Below are positions 8,483 through 18,613 of a stretch of 64,000 bases of DNA, one piece after another (the first letter of the stretch is position 1; each line of letters starts with the position of its first letter). The DNA lies in the NCBI GenBank assembly GCA_002842985.1, contig PHEQ01000027.1:1-64000 (forward strand), given 5' to 3'. This DNA is from Alphaproteobacteria bacterium HGW-Alphaproteobacteria-1. GTDB taxonomy: Bacteria; Pseudomonadota; Alphaproteobacteria; Rhodobacterales; Rhodobacteraceae. Made by a program: the position numbers and the translations under genes. A model generated the notes under the pieces. It saw only the letters and a list, made by a program, of their open reading frames with translations, was not told the origin of the DNA and did not search any database.

Positions 8483-9895
8483 ATGAGCCACATATCCGCC
8501 ACACCCGAGTTTCTGGCCGCCCTGGCCGTGTCGCCCGCAGCCCTGCGTGAGGCAGCGCCGCGCTATTTCGAAGAGCCGCGCGGGCGCTGGCAGGGACAGG
8601 GCATGGTCGTTGCCCCGGGCAATACCGAAGAGGTGGCGGCGGTGATGCGCGCCTGTGCGGCCGCGCGTGTGCCGGTGGTGCCCTATGGCGGCGGCACCGG
8701 TCTTGTCGGTGGGCAGATTTCGCCCGGCGGCGCGGTCCCGGTGATCCTGAGCCTTGAGCGAATGCGCGCGGTGCGCGGGCTATATCCCGAGGAGAACGTG
8801 ATCGTGGTCCAGGCGGGCGCGATCCTCGAGGAGGTGCACGGCGTGGCGCGCGCAGCGGGACGGCTTTTTCCGCTCTCCATCGCGGCCAAGGGCTCTGCGC
8901 GAATCGGCGGGCTTCTGGCCACAAATGCAGGCGGGGTCAACGTGCTGCGCTATGGTAATGCGCGGGATCTGTGTCTGGGGCTCGAGGCGGTGATGCCCGA
9001 CGGGCAGATCTGGCACGGGCTGAAACGGCTGCGCAAGGACAATACCGGCTATGATCTGCGCAACCTGCTGATCGGCTCGGAGGGCACGCTGGGCGTGATC
9101 ACCGCCGCCGCGCTGCGCCTTTCGCCGCTGCCTGCGGGCGAGGGCACGGCGTTTTTCGTGGTCGAGAGCCCGCGCGCGGCGCTCGATCTGCTGAGCCTGG
9201 CGCGCGACCACCTCGGTGAAGGGGTGAGCGCGTTCGAGCTGATGCACCGGCAGGGGCTGGAATTTCTCGCCGAGACCTTGCCCGGGGTTCGGCAACCCTT
9301 TGCCGAGCGTCCCGAATGGTTCGTTCTGGTCGATGTCGGGCTGGCGCGCGGGCTCGATCCGGCGGCGGCGCTCGAGGGGCTGTTTGCCGCCGGGCTCGAG
9401 GCAGGGCTGGTCAGCGACGGGCTGATCGCGCAATCCGAGGCACAACGGCGCGACTTCTGGGAGGTGCGCGAGCAGACCCCCGAGGCCAACAGGCGCATCG
9501 GCTCGGTCAGCTCGCATGACATGTCGCTGCCGCTCTCGGCGGTGCCCGAATTCATCGAACGCGGGCGCGCGGTGATCGCCGGGATCGGCGAATTCCGGAT
9601 CAACTGTTTTGGCCATCTCGGTGACGGCAACCTGCATTACAACATCTTTCCCGTCCCTGGGCGAAGCCGCGCCGATCACATGCCCGAGCGCGACGCGATC
9701 CGGCGCGGGCTCCACGATCTGGTGCATGAGATGGGTGGGTCGGTCAGTGCCGAGCACGGGATCGGGCGTCTCAAGGTAGACGATCTCGAGCGCTACGGCG
9801 ATCCGGTTAAACTGAGCGCAATGCGCGCGATCAAGGCGGCGCTCGACCCTCTGGGCATCATGAACCCCGGCGCGGTGCTTCGGGACGAGGGCTAG
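8483..9895 (+). CDS. FAD-binding oxidoreductase, D-2-hydroxyglutarate dehydrogenase/GlcD-like
   Basis: VPVVPYGGGTGLVGGQ, NAGGVNVLRYGNARDLCLGLEAVMPDG, LLIGSEGTLGVITAAALRLSPLP, INCFGHLGDGNLHYN, SVSAEHGIGRLK. Confidence 0.92.
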   Translation: MSHISATPEFLAALAVSPAALREAAPRYFEEPRGRWQGQGMVVAPGNTEEVAAVMRACAAARVPVVPYGGGTGLVGGQISPGGAVPVILSLERMRAVRGLYPEENVIVVQAGAILEEVHGVARAAGRLFPLSIAAKGSARIGGLLATNAGGVNVLRYGNARDLCLGLEAVMPDGQIWHGLKRLRKDNTGYDLRNLLIGSEGTLGVITAAALRLSPLPAGEGTAFFVVESPRAALDLLSLARDHLGEGVSAFELMHRQGLEFLAETLPGVRQPFAERPEWFVLVDVGLARGLDPAAALEGLFAAGLEAGLVSDGLIAQSEAQRRDFWEVREQTPEANRRIGSVSSHDMSLPLSAVPEFIERGRAVIAGIGEFRINCFGHLGDGNLHYNIFPVPGRSRADHMPERDAIRRGLHDLVHEMGGSVSAEHGIGRLKVDDLERYGDPVKLSAMRAIKAALDPLGIMNPGAVLRDEG

Positions 9896-10245
9896 ATCTC
9901 CACCTCGCCCTTTGGCACCTCGTCGGTGATTTCCTGCGGGGTCTTGCGGCGGATGATGATGTCGCCGTTGGGGAGAACCTCGGGCGGGTGATAGGCGCTA
10001 AGATCGCCGATCTTGTCCATCATCTCACCCAGAGCAGGCCCCATCCGTTCGACGAAATCGCGGATCGCCGGTTCCATCTCATCCGCGCGTTCGCGCAAGC
10101 TGTCGAGGGCCGGGCCCATCTCGCGGCGGATGCCTTCCCAGAAGAGGCGCGCGCCCTCTTCCATGAGCGAGCGTCCCTCCCCCTCCTGCGCCAGGGCGGG
10201 CGGGGCGGCAAGGGCGAGGGTCATGACAAGCGCAATCCGTTTCAT
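9892..10245 (-). CDS. Small exported protein of unknown function
   Basis: Signal peptide MKRIALVMTLALAAPPALAQ followed by a charged helical body; converges on and overlaps the preceding gene by 4 bp. Confidence 0.7.
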   Translation of the reverse strand: MKRIALVMTLALAAPPALAQEGEGRSLMEEGARLFWEGIRREMGPALDSLRERADEMEPAIRDFVERMGPALGEMMDKIGDLSAYHPPEVLPNGDIIIRRKTPQEITDEVPKGEVEI

Positions 10246-10276
10246 GACGGAAATATAGGCCAGAAGCGGGGCGGTT

Positions 10277-10960
10277 TTAAGAGGCCCGCGCCGCGTTGAT
10301 CTCTTCCCAGGCGCGGTTTATGTCCTTGAGGCGCTTTTCCGCCAGCAGCACCGCCTCTTCGGGCACGCCGCGGGCCTTTAACCGGTCCGGGTGGCAATCG
10401 CGCACCATCTGTCGCCAGGCGGCACGGATTTCCGCCATCGGCATGTCCGCCGTCACGCCAAGCACAGACCAGGGATCGGGCGCGGCATCAGGCACAAAAC
10501 GGGCGCGCAGCGCGCGAAATTGCGGCTCGGACAGGCGAAAGATTTCGGCCACCCGCTCCAGAAAGGCATCCTCGTTGGGGTGATAGACCCCGTCGGCCAT
10601 GGCGATGTGAAACAGTCCCTCCATCAGATCGCACAGCGTTTCGGGGGCACCGTCGAACATGCGCGCGATCCGCGCGGCGTAGTCCTCGAAACCGGCAATG
10701 TCCTGTCGAGCCAGGTTGAAGACGCGGGCGGCGTTCGCTTCTTCCTCGGGCGGGATGCTGAACACCTCGCGAAAGGCCGTGACCTCGTCGCGTGTCACCT
10801 GTCCGTCGGCCTTGGCCATCTTGGCCGAAAGCGCGATGACGGCGATGGTGAAGGCGACGCTGCGCTCGGGCGGGGTGCGCAAACGGTCGAAGACATGGGA
10901 CAGGCTCTCGCCCTTGGCGAGCGCCTGAAGCGCCTCGGTTATGCGGGTCCAGATCGACAT
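10277..10960 (-). CDS. TerB-like plus DnaJ-domain protein (DjlA/DjiA-like)
   Basis: C-terminal J domain DPWSVLGVTADMPMAEIRAAWRQMVRDCHPDRLKARG; N-terminal TerB-like ALSAKMAKADGQVTRDEV. Confidence 0.88.
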   Translation of the reverse strand: MSIWTRITEALQALAKGESLSHVFDRLRTPPERSVAFTIAVIALSAKMAKADGQVTRDEVTAFREVFSIPPEEEANAARVFNLARQDIAGFEDYAARIARMFDGAPETLCDLMEGLFHIAMADGVYHPNEDAFLERVAEIFRLSEPQFRALRARFVPDAAPDPWSVLGVTADMPMAEIRAAWRQMVRDCHPDRLKARGVPEEAVLLAEKRLKDINRAWEEINAARAS

Positions 10961-11004
10961 GAGCGCAGACTATCGCGGAACGCAGGCGGTGTCAGTGCAA
11001 ACCG

Positions 11005-11484
11005 TCAGAGGGTTTTCTGCAAAAGCACCAGATCGAGCCAATTTCCGAACTTGCGCCCGACCTGCGGCAAAAGGCCCACACGGTCAAAGCCGATCGCCTC
11101 GTGAAAGGCGATGGCAGATCCATTCGTGCCGCTCACCGCGCCGATGAGGACGTGGATACCTTGTGTGCGCGCAACCTCTGCGAGCCGTGCCATAAGCGTG
11201 CGCCCCACGCCCTGACCGCGCGTCTGAGCGTCCAGAATAACCGTGTGTTCAGCGGTATGGACATAGCCGGGGCCGCTGCGGAACGGACCGTAGCTGGCAA
11301 AGCCGACGAGCGCGCCACCGGTCTCGGCCACGAGAAAGGCCGGGCCGCGCGCGGCGATATCGGCGCCAAGCGTCTCGGGCGTCTTTTCGACAGTGGTGAA
11401 GGTGATCGACGTATCCCGGATCAGAGGATTCCAGATAGCGAGGATCGCCGGGATGTCCGCAGGCGTGGCAGCGCGCAAGATCAT
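11005..11484 (-). CDS. GNAT N-acetyltransferase (phosphinothricin acetyltransferase-like)
   Basis: MILRAATPADIPAILAIWNPLIRDTSITFTT, VHTAEHTVILDAQTRGQGVGRTLMARL, HEAIGFDRVGLLPQVGRKFGNWLDLVLLQK. Confidence 0.85.
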   Translation of the reverse strand: MILRAATPADIPAILAIWNPLIRDTSITFTTVEKTPETLGADIAARGPAFLVAETGGALVGFASYGPFRSGPGYVHTAEHTVILDAQTRGQGVGRTLMARLAEVARTQGIHVLIGAVSGTNGSAIAFHEAIGFDRVGLLPQVGRKFGNWLDLVLLQKTL

Positions 11485-12086
11485 GCCAGAACACGCAGCC
11501 CGTGGGGCGTGGCAATCTCGGCCCGGAGCGCGGGCGCGCCGGGTTCGATCACCACGCGCGGGTCGGTGAGGTCAAAGAGCGCAGCGCGCAGCGCCGCCGC
11601 CTCGGGATGTGTCACGATCAGCCGCGAGAGGCGCGCGCCCGAGGGCGCAAGGCGCTGCGCCGGATGCGCCGTTCCCTGCCATTCGATCAGCGCGGGGAAG
11701 AGATTGTCGAAAGGCAGCACGCCGCTTGGCGGAACCGCCATGCGCCATCGCAGATCGCCGCGTTCAAGCGCAAGTGACTCTCCGGCGTCCGGGTGGCGGG
11801 TGAGGGTGGCGTCAAGGTCATCGACGCGGGCGATCCAGGTGCGCAGATGCGGCGCGCCTTGCAGCCGGTCCAGATCGAACCAGCGCGGGCCGTCTGGCGC
11901 GGGGGCATTGGGATCGATGGCAATGGCCTCGAGGTAAAGCCCGTCCTCCAGCCCCAGAAGCCGGTTATGAGTTCCGAAGCGCGCGTGCGCGCCGCCCGGC
12001 TGCAACGGCAGGCCGAGTGATGCTTCGAGATGAGCCGCCGCCGCGTCGAGGCTCTCGCCCGCGACGGCGAGGTGATCGAGGTGCAT
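11481..12086 (-). CDS. VOC-like (glyoxalase-like domain) protein
   Basis: LDHLAVAGESLDAAAAHLEASLGLPLQPGGAHARFGTHNRLLGLEDGLYLEAIAIDP. Confidence 0.8.
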   Translation of the reverse strand: MHLDHLAVAGESLDAAAAHLEASLGLPLQPGGAHARFGTHNRLLGLEDGLYLEAIAIDPNAPAPDGPRWFDLDRLQGAPHLRTWIARVDDLDATLTRHPDAGESLALERGDLRWRMAVPPSGVLPFDNLFPALIEWQGTAHPAQRLAPSGARLSRLIVTHPEAAALRAALFDLTDPRVVIEPGAPALRAEIATPHGLRVLA

Positions 12087-12141
12087 GACCGCTCTCCCGT
12101 GTCCGTGACACCCGGATAACTGCCACGGGCCGCGCGGCCTG

Positions 12142-12933
12142 TCACGCCTCGTTGCGGATCACCTTGGCAAATTTGTCGAAAATCTTCTCGTTCGCGGCGA
12201 TCACCTCGCCATCACCGAGGATGTTGCCACCGGGCATCAGCGGCTCCACCAGCGCGCCCGCCTCGCGCGCGATGATCACGCCGGCGGCCAGGTCCCAGGC
12301 ATTGAGGCGCCGCTCCCAGAAGCCGTCATAGCGCCCGGCCGCGACATAGGCCATGTCGAGCGCGGCCGAACCCCAGCGGCGCACACCGGCGCAGGCAGGC
12401 AGAAGGCGCGCAAGATCCTGAAGCGTCTCAGGCAGGTCGGAGCGCCCGCCAAAGGGCAGGCCGGTGGCAAAGATCGCCTCGATCATCTTGGTGCGTCCCG
12501 AGACACGCAGCCGGGTCTCGTTGAGCCAGGCACCGGTGCCCTTTTCGGCAATGAACGCCTCGTCCTTGATCGGGTCATAGATCACGCCCGACACAACCTC
12601 GCCCTTGTGTTCGAGCGCGATGGAAATGGCCCAATGCGGCAGGCCATGCAGGAAATTGGTGGTGCCGTCCAACGGGTCGACGATCCAGCGGCGGGTGGGG
12701 TCGGTGCCCGGCTCCTCTCCGCCCTCTTCGGCGGCCCAGCCATAATTGGGGCGCGCGGAGGTCAGTTCGGACTTGATGATCTTCTCTGCGGCGATGTCGG
12801 CGCGACTCACGAAATCGCCTGCGCCCTTCATCGACACCTGAAGGTTCTCGACCTCTCCGAAATCCTTGAGAAGCGAGCGCCCGGCCTTGCGCGCGGCCTT
12901 GAGCATCACGTTGAGATTGGCGCTGCCTTGCAT
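12142..12933 (-). CDS. Inositol monophosphatase family protein (SuhB-like)
   Basis: WAAEEGGEEPG..RRWIVDPLDGTTNFLHGLPHWAISIAL; AWDLAAGVIIAREAGALV. Confidence 0.92.
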   Translation of the reverse strand: MQGSANLNVMLKAARKAGRSLLKDFGEVENLQVSMKGAGDFVSRADIAAEKIIKSELTSARPNYGWAAEEGGEEPGTDPTRRWIVDPLDGTTNFLHGLPHWAISIALEHKGEVVSGVIYDPIKDEAFIAEKGTGAWLNETRLRVSGRTKMIEAIFATGLPFGGRSDLPETLQDLARLLPACAGVRRWGSAALDMAYVAAGRYDGFWERRLNAWDLAAGVIIAREAGALVEPLMPGGNILGDGEVIAANEKIFDKFAKVIRNEA

Positions 12934-13009
12934 CGCTTTGGCTCCTTTGAGGTCAGGGCGGGGCTATACGCCGGGGCGGGGGCACGGGCAAGGGGCCAAT
13001 GGGCGCGGC

Positions 13010-14053
13010 TCAATAGGGCATGGGATGGGCACGATGCGCAGCGTCGATATCGGCCAGCACCTCGTCACCAAGCGTCACCTCCGCCGCGCCAAGCGCGCGG
13101 TCAAGCTGCGCAAGGCTGGTCGCGCCGAAAATCGCCGAACACAGGAAGGGCCGGGTCAGGCACCAGGCAAGTGCCATCTGCACCGGGTCGAGCCCGTGTT
13201 TCTGCGCCACCCGGAGATAGGCCTCGACGGCGGCGAAGGCGCGCGGTCCCTTGCGCCCGCCCAGATCGGTGTTGATCGTCATGCGCGAGCCCTCGGGCAG
13301 CGCGCCACCCTGATACTTGCCCGACAAGAGCCCGGCCGCCAGCGGCGAAAAGGCCAGCAGGCCGACATCCTCGTTGACACTCAGTTCCGCCAGATCGGTA
13401 TCGTAAAGACGGCACATCAGCGAATATTCGTTCTGGATCGAGGCCACGCGCGGCCCGTGCCCCGCCTCGGACAGGCGCAGCCATTGCGCCGTTCCCCAGG
13501 CGCTCTCGTTCGAGAGACCGAAGGCACGGATACGGCCCCGGTCCACCTCGCGCCCAAGGGCATCGAGCACCTCCAGCATATGCGCGCGGGTCTCCTCGCG
13601 GTTCTGACCCGAGGGGTCATAGGTCCAGTTCTGACGAAACATGTAACTGCCCCGGTTGGGCCAGTGAAGTTGATAAAGGTCGATATAATCGGTTTGCAGG
13701 CGACGCAGCGAGCCGTCGATCGCCTCGGTGATGGCGGCACCCGTGATCGGCGCGCCGCCTCGGATATGGGCGGTGCCCGCGCCGACGATCTTGGTGGCGA
13801 GGATTACCTTGTCACGTTGCCCGGAGCGCGCGAACCACGTGCCGATGATCTCCTCGGTGCGGCCTTGCGTCTCGGGTGTTACCGGCGCGGTCGGATACAT
13901 CTCGGCGGTGTCGATGAAATTGACGCCGGCCGCAAGGGCGCGGTCGATCTGCGCGTGGCCCTCGGCCTCGGTATTCTGCGCGCCCCATGTCATCGAGCCA
14001 AGGCAAAGCGCGCTCACGTCGATGCCTGTCCGCCCGAGCGGTCTTTTCTGCAT
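13010..14053 (-). CDS. Aldo/keto reductase (Tas-like)
   Basis: RTGIDVSALCLGSMTWG, VNFIDTAEMYPTAP, YIDLYQLHWPNRG, AFSPLAAGLLSGKYQ. Confidence 0.92.
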   Translation of the reverse strand: MQKRPLGRTGIDVSALCLGSMTWGAQNTEAEGHAQIDRALAAGVNFIDTAEMYPTAPVTPETQGRTEEIIGTWFARSGQRDKVILATKIVGAGTAHIRGGAPITGAAITEAIDGSLRRLQTDYIDLYQLHWPNRGSYMFRQNWTYDPSGQNREETRAHMLEVLDALGREVDRGRIRAFGLSNESAWGTAQWLRLSEAGHGPRVASIQNEYSLMCRLYDTDLAELSVNEDVGLLAFSPLAAGLLSGKYQGGALPEGSRMTINTDLGGRKGPRAFAAVEAYLRVAQKHGLDPVQMALAWCLTRPFLCSAIFGATSLAQLDRALGAAEVTLGDEVLADIDAAHRAHPMPY

Positions 14054-14104
14054 GTCCTGTCCCTCGTGCCGGTTTTGCGCGACCCTAGAGCGACGCGCGG
14101 GCGA

Positions 14105-15658
14105 TCACAACCGGCACGAGGGCAGCCGGATATCGGCCTGCGCCCCGAGCGCCGAACACAGCGCGGCAAACCGCGCCTGCGCCACCTCGCCAAAGAGCGG
14201 CGCGGCCTCGGGCGAGAGGCGCAGTTCCAGCACCCTGCGTTTGGGAAACCAGCGCATTTCACCGAGATGGGCATTGTCCTTGAGCCAAAGCATCGCGGCA
14301 AAGCGCAGCGCGCGGCCCAGAACCTCGGCCTCGTGGCGCTCGCGCTCGGTGATCAGCCCGGCGAGCTTGTCAAAGCGTGTTCCCTCGCGCTTGTTGGAAT
14401 AACGGTAGAGCAGGGCAAGGCCCAGCACCACCCGTTCGGCATGTTTCAGCCCGCCCAGATTGGCCCGCGTGGCGTTGTCGAAACAATCCTCGGCACGGTA
14501 ATCGGGATGTGCGCGCCAGCTCACGTCATGCAGAAGGCAGGCGGCCTTGACGATGCGCAGACGCTCCTCTCCCACGGATTTGAAGATCGGCAGGATGAAA
14601 TTGTAGAGCACCCGGCCAAAGCCCGGCAGGCGCGCATCCTTGGCCTCGGCAAAGCGGCAGGCCTCGATCAGCGGGTCGCGGTCGCGCAGCGGCTGCGGCA
14701 TCTGCTCGTACAGCAGACCCTCGCGGATCCCGTAGCTGGAAATGGCGATATCATGCGGGCGAAACGTCCGAACAACCTCGCGCAGAACCTCGGCCGCATA
14801 GGGCACCAACCCGACGCGCGCCGACGACACGCCCGATTGTGCGCGCAAGGCCTCGGGGGGCGTCTTTTCGATATGCTTGATGGTGGCGCGCACATCCGCC
14901 GCGCTCATCCGGTATTCGTGCAGCACATGCAGCGGATAGCCGCGGCGCGCCATGTCGATCCGGGCGAAAGCGCGCCACGAGCCACCGACAAGAAAGAGCC
15001 TGTTCTTCTGTTCGCCCAGATCGGCCCGCAACCGTTCGAGCGAGGCGCGGATATGCGCGCGCCGCGCCTTCTTGCCGCCCTTGATGTCGCGCAGCTTGAG
15101 CGGCCCGAGCGCGGAGGTGACACAGCGCCCGACGCGCCCGCCATTGATCTCGGCCAGTTCCATCGAGGCACCGCCCATGTCGCAGACAAGGCCATAAGCC
15201 CCCGGCCAACCCAGCAGCACGCCCTGCGCCGAGAGCCGCGCCTCTTCGGGTCCGTCGATCACGAACAGCCGAATACCCGTCTCGCGCAGAACCTCGGCGC
15301 GGAACGCCTCGCCATCCTCGGCCTCGCGCACGGCCGCCGTGGCCACCGCGCTGAGCGGGCCGGTTTCCATGCCCTCGGCCAGAAGCGCAAAGCGCCGGAG
15401 CGCGTCGAGCGCGCGCTTGCGCCCCTCGGGGTTGAGCCGCCCGGTGACCGACAGGCCCGCACCCAGCCCGCACATGATCTTTTCGTTGTAGAAATAGGCC
15501 GGACTGCGCGCGGCACCATCGAACACCACAAGGCGCACCGAGTTCGAGCCGACATCGACCACCCCCACGCGAGAGAGCGCGCGCGCCTCGGGGCTGTCGA
15601 AGAGCGGACGGCCAAAGGGGCCGTCAGGTTGCTCTGCGGGATCGTTCACGCCGTCCAT
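14105..15658 (-). CDS. ppx: Exopolyphosphatase, Ppx/GppA family
   Basis: VGVVDVGSNSVRLVVFDG, ALDALRRFALLAEGM..VATAAVREAEDGEAF, YGLVCDMGGASMELAEI; C-terminal HD-like region. Confidence 0.9.
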   Translation of the reverse strand: MDGVNDPAEQPDGPFGRPLFDSPEARALSRVGVVDVGSNSVRLVVFDGAARSPAYFYNEKIMCGLGAGLSVTGRLNPEGRKRALDALRRFALLAEGMETGPLSAVATAAVREAEDGEAFRAEVLRETGIRLFVIDGPEEARLSAQGVLLGWPGAYGLVCDMGGASMELAEINGGRVGRCVTSALGPLKLRDIKGGKKARRAHIRASLERLRADLGEQKNRLFLVGGSWRAFARIDMARRGYPLHVLHEYRMSAADVRATIKHIEKTPPEALRAQSGVSSARVGLVPYAAEVLREVVRTFRPHDIAISSYGIREGLLYEQMPQPLRDRDPLIEACRFAEAKDARLPGFGRVLYNFILPIFKSVGEERLRIVKAACLLHDVSWRAHPDYRAEDCFDNATRANLGGLKHAERVVLGLALLYRYSNKREGTRFDKLAGLITERERHEAEVLGRALRFAAMLWLKDNAHLGEMRWFPKRRVLELRLSPEAAPLFGEVAQARFAALCSALGAQADIRLPSCRL

Positions 15659-15709
15659 CGCCTGCCTTGCCGGTTTGCATCCCGTCTATGCGACAGGCAC
15701 GCGCCTGGG

Positions 15710-17884
15710 TCAATCGTCGGTATGGGTGAGTTTGGGCACATCCGCCGCCCCGGCCGAGCCCCGGCCCGAGAGCGAGGGGTTTTCCATGAAGAAGCGGTGG
15801 CAGTTGAAGGCAAATTCGCCCTCGGGCAAGGGGATACGAACAAAGCTGCCATCAGGCGACATGATCCAGCTTTGCGCCTCGTCGGCCATGTTCGCGGCCA
15901 TGACCTGAGAGACGATCTGCGCCTTCACGGTGGGGTTGGTGGTCTCGACCAGCGTTTCGACCCGGCGGTTGAGGTTGCGCCCCATCCAGTCCGCCGAGGA
16001 GATGAACACCCGCGCCTTTTTCGATGGCAGCCCGGCGCCATTACCGAAACAGACGATGCGCGAATGTTCCAGAAACCGCCCGATGATGGATTTGACACGG
16101 ATATTGGACGACAGCCCCCTGATGCCGGGGCGCAGCCCGCAGATGCCACGCACGACGAGGTCGATCTTCACCCCGGCCTCGGAGGCGGCGTAGAGCGCAT
16201 CGATCACATCCGGCTCGACCAGCGAATTCATCTTGGCCCAGATTGCGGCGGGCTTGCCCGCGCGGGCAAGATCGGCCTCGCGCGCGATCAGATCGAGCAG
16301 GCGCGGCTTGAGCGATTTGGGCGAGATCGAGAGGTTTTCCAGCCCCTCCGGCTCGGCATAGCCCGAGAGGTAGTTGAAAACCTTGGTCGCGTCACGGCCA
16401 AGGGCGGCATCGCAGGTGAAGAAACTCAGATCGGTATAGATGCGTGCCGTGATCGGGTGATAGTTGCCGGTGCCGTAATGGGTATAGGTCACGAGCTTGT
16501 CGCCCTCGCGGCGCACCACGGTGGAAATCTTGGCATGGGTCTTGAGGTCGATAAAGCCGTAGACCACATGCGCGCCCGCGCGCTCCAGACGCCGCGACTG
16601 CCGGATATTGGCCGCCTCGTCGAAACGGGCCTTCAACTCCACCAGCGCGGTGACGGATTTGCCGTCCTCGGCGGCCTCGCACAGCGCCTCGACGATGGGC
16701 GAGTTGCGCGAGGTGCGATAGAGCGTCTGCTTGATCGCCAGCACATCCGGATCGCGCGCCGCCTGTTGCAGGAACCGCACCACCATGTCGAAGGTCTCGT
16801 AAGGGTGGTGCAGCAGCATGTCCTTATGCTGGATCGCGGCGAACATGTCGCCGCCGTGATCCTGCACCCGCTCGGGCACGCGCGGGGTGAAAGGCGGCCA
16901 AAGAAGATCGGGGCGCGCGTCAAGCACAAGCTCCTTGAGATCGGCCAGCCCGATCATGCCTTCCACCTCCACCACCTCGTCGGGACGGACGTGTAGTTCC
17001 TCCATGATCACCTCGCGCAGCGCCTCGGGGGCGCCTGCGGTGATCTTCATGCGCACCACCTCGCCGCGGCGGCGGCGCTTGAGCGCCACCTCGAATTCGC
17101 GCACCAGGTCTTCGGCCTCTTCCTCGACCTCGAGATCGCTGTCTCGCAGCACGCGAAAGGCACAGTGGCCGACATAACGGTAGCCCGGAAAGATGCTGTG
17201 CAAGTGCAAAAGCAGCAATTCCTCCAGCGGAAGCGCGCGATGCGCGCCGTCGGCGGCGGGCAGGCTCACGAAGCGGTCGATCTGCTGCGGGATCGGCAAC
17301 AGGGCCTGCAGCGGGCGGCGATCGGCCTTGCGTTCCAGTTGCAGGGCCAGAACGAAGCCGAGATTGGGAATGAACGGAAACGGGTGCGCCGGGTCGATGG
17401 CCAGCGGCGAGAGCACAGGAAAGACATTGTGCAGGAACACTTCGGCCAGATGCGCGCGGTCGGCCTCGTCAAGCGCGTCGTGGGTGAGGATGGCAATACG
17501 TTCTGCCTCCATCTCGCTGCGCAGGCTTTCGAACGTTGCCTGTTGCGATTCGAGCAACTTGCGCGCGTTCTCGTTGATCAACACAAGCTGTTCCGCGGGG
17601 CTGAGCCCGTCGGCGGCCGGGGTGGTGTTGCCCGCCTTGGCCAACTCGCGAAGGCCGGCCACGCGCACGTTGTAGAACTCGTCAAGATTGGTGGCCGAGA
17701 TCGACAGGAAGCGCAGGCGCTCCAGCAGCGGCACGCGGGGATTCTGCGCCTCTTCCAGCACCCGCCAGTTGAAGCCGAGCCAGCTCAGTTCACGGTTGAA
17801 GAACCGGCCCGGCCCGGTGATGTCGAGATCGGGCAGATCGACCGGTTCGGGCGCGGGGTGCTTGAGAAAATCGGATTGGGTCAT
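15710..17884 (-). CDS. ppk1: Polyphosphate kinase 1
   Basis: [133 protein letters not shown]. Confidence 0.96.
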   Translation of the reverse strand: MTQSDFLKHPAPEPVDLPDLDITGPGRFFNRELSWLGFNWRVLEEAQNPRVPLLERLRFLSISATNLDEFYNVRVAGLRELAKAGNTTPAADGLSPAEQLVLINENARKLLESQQATFESLRSEMEAERIAILTHDALDEADRAHLAEVFLHNVFPVLSPLAIDPAHPFPFIPNLGFVLALQLERKADRRPLQALLPIPQQIDRFVSLPAADGAHRALPLEELLLLHLHSIFPGYRYVGHCAFRVLRDSDLEVEEEAEDLVREFEVALKRRRRGEVVRMKITAGAPEALREVIMEELHVRPDEVVEVEGMIGLADLKELVLDARPDLLWPPFTPRVPERVQDHGGDMFAAIQHKDMLLHHPYETFDMVVRFLQQAARDPDVLAIKQTLYRTSRNSPIVEALCEAAEDGKSVTALVELKARFDEAANIRQSRRLERAGAHVVYGFIDLKTHAKISTVVRREGDKLVTYTHYGTGNYHPITARIYTDLSFFTCDAALGRDATKVFNYLSGYAEPEGLENLSISPKSLKPRLLDLIAREADLARAGKPAAIWAKMNSLVEPDVIDALYAASEAGVKIDLVVRGICGLRPGIRGLSSNIRVKSIIGRFLEHSRIVCFGNGAGLPSKKARVFISSADWMGRNLNRRVETLVETTNPTVKAQIVSQVMAANMADEAQSWIMSPDGSFVRIPLPEGEFAFNCHRFFMENPSLSGRGSAGAADVPKLTHTDD

Positions 17885-17935
17885 GGCGGCCTTATGGCGA
17901 CGGCGTGTAACGGTTGGATGACGGTGAAAGTGGCC

Positions 17936-18613
17936 TCAGCGTAGGGCTTTGTCCAGCACCTCGGCGGCCAGCACGCGTGTGATCGCACGCCCCGTGTCAA
18001 GCGCGCGCGCGTCAAGCGCGGCCACCACGTCATGCGCGGCGTCAAAGCTGCGTTCGATCCGCCGCACGAGATAGGGCACGGTGTCAGGCGTTGGCGAAAG
18101 TTGCCTGTCGGCAAAGAGCTTGGAGAGCAGCGCGGCCAGCAGCGCATCATCGGGCGGGCCAAGCCGCACCATCAGCGTGCCCGCCATCCGGCTGGCCAGA
18201 TCGGGCAGGCCCAGATCCCAAAGCGCCGGGGCCTCACGCGCGGTGATCAGCAGGGTATGACCCTCGGCCAGCACAAGATTGTGCAGGTGAAAGAGCGCCT
18301 CCTCCGCGGCGCGGTCGCGGGCGATGGCATGGGCATCCTCGACCGCCACAGGACCTGTGGCAAGCGCGGGGATGTCGGCCTCTGCCAATGTCCCGGCGGC
18401 CACGATCCGCGCGCCCGACAGCGCCGCCCAGACATGCGCCAGATGGGTCTTGCCCGCGCCGCTCGGTCCTGCCAGCAGCAACTTGCGCGAGGGCCAGTCG
18501 CGCCATCCCTCGATCAGTGCCACGGCCTGCGCATTGGCGGGGGATACGAAGAAGTTTTCGCGCCCCAGCGCCGTGCGCGCGGGCAAATCGAAGCTGAGTT
18601 GCCGCGTGTTCAT
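17936..18613 (-). CDS. hdaA: DnaA-related regulatory protein (Hda/HdaA-like)
   Basis: QLSFDLPARTALGRENFFVSPANAQAVALIEGWRDWPSRKLLLAGPSGAGKTHLAHVWAA; next to ppk1 and AI-2E gene. Confidence 0.82.
   Translation of the reverse strand: MNTRQLSFDLPARTALGRENFFVSPANAQAVALIEGWRDWPSRKLLLAGPSGAGKTHLAHVWAALSGARIVAAGTLAEADIPALATGPVAVEDAHAIARDRAAEEALFHLHNLVLAEGHTLLITAREAPALWDLGLPDLASRMAGTLMVRLGPPDDALLAALLSKLFADRQLSPTPDTVPYLVRRIERSFDAAHDVVAALDARALDTGRAITRVLAAEVLDKALR

Noticed and set aside
12866-16996. 1376-aa plus-strand ORF
   Set aside because: Antisense to three well-supported genes (aldo/keto reductase, ppx, ppk1); low-complexity high-GC shadow ORF without recognisable domains.
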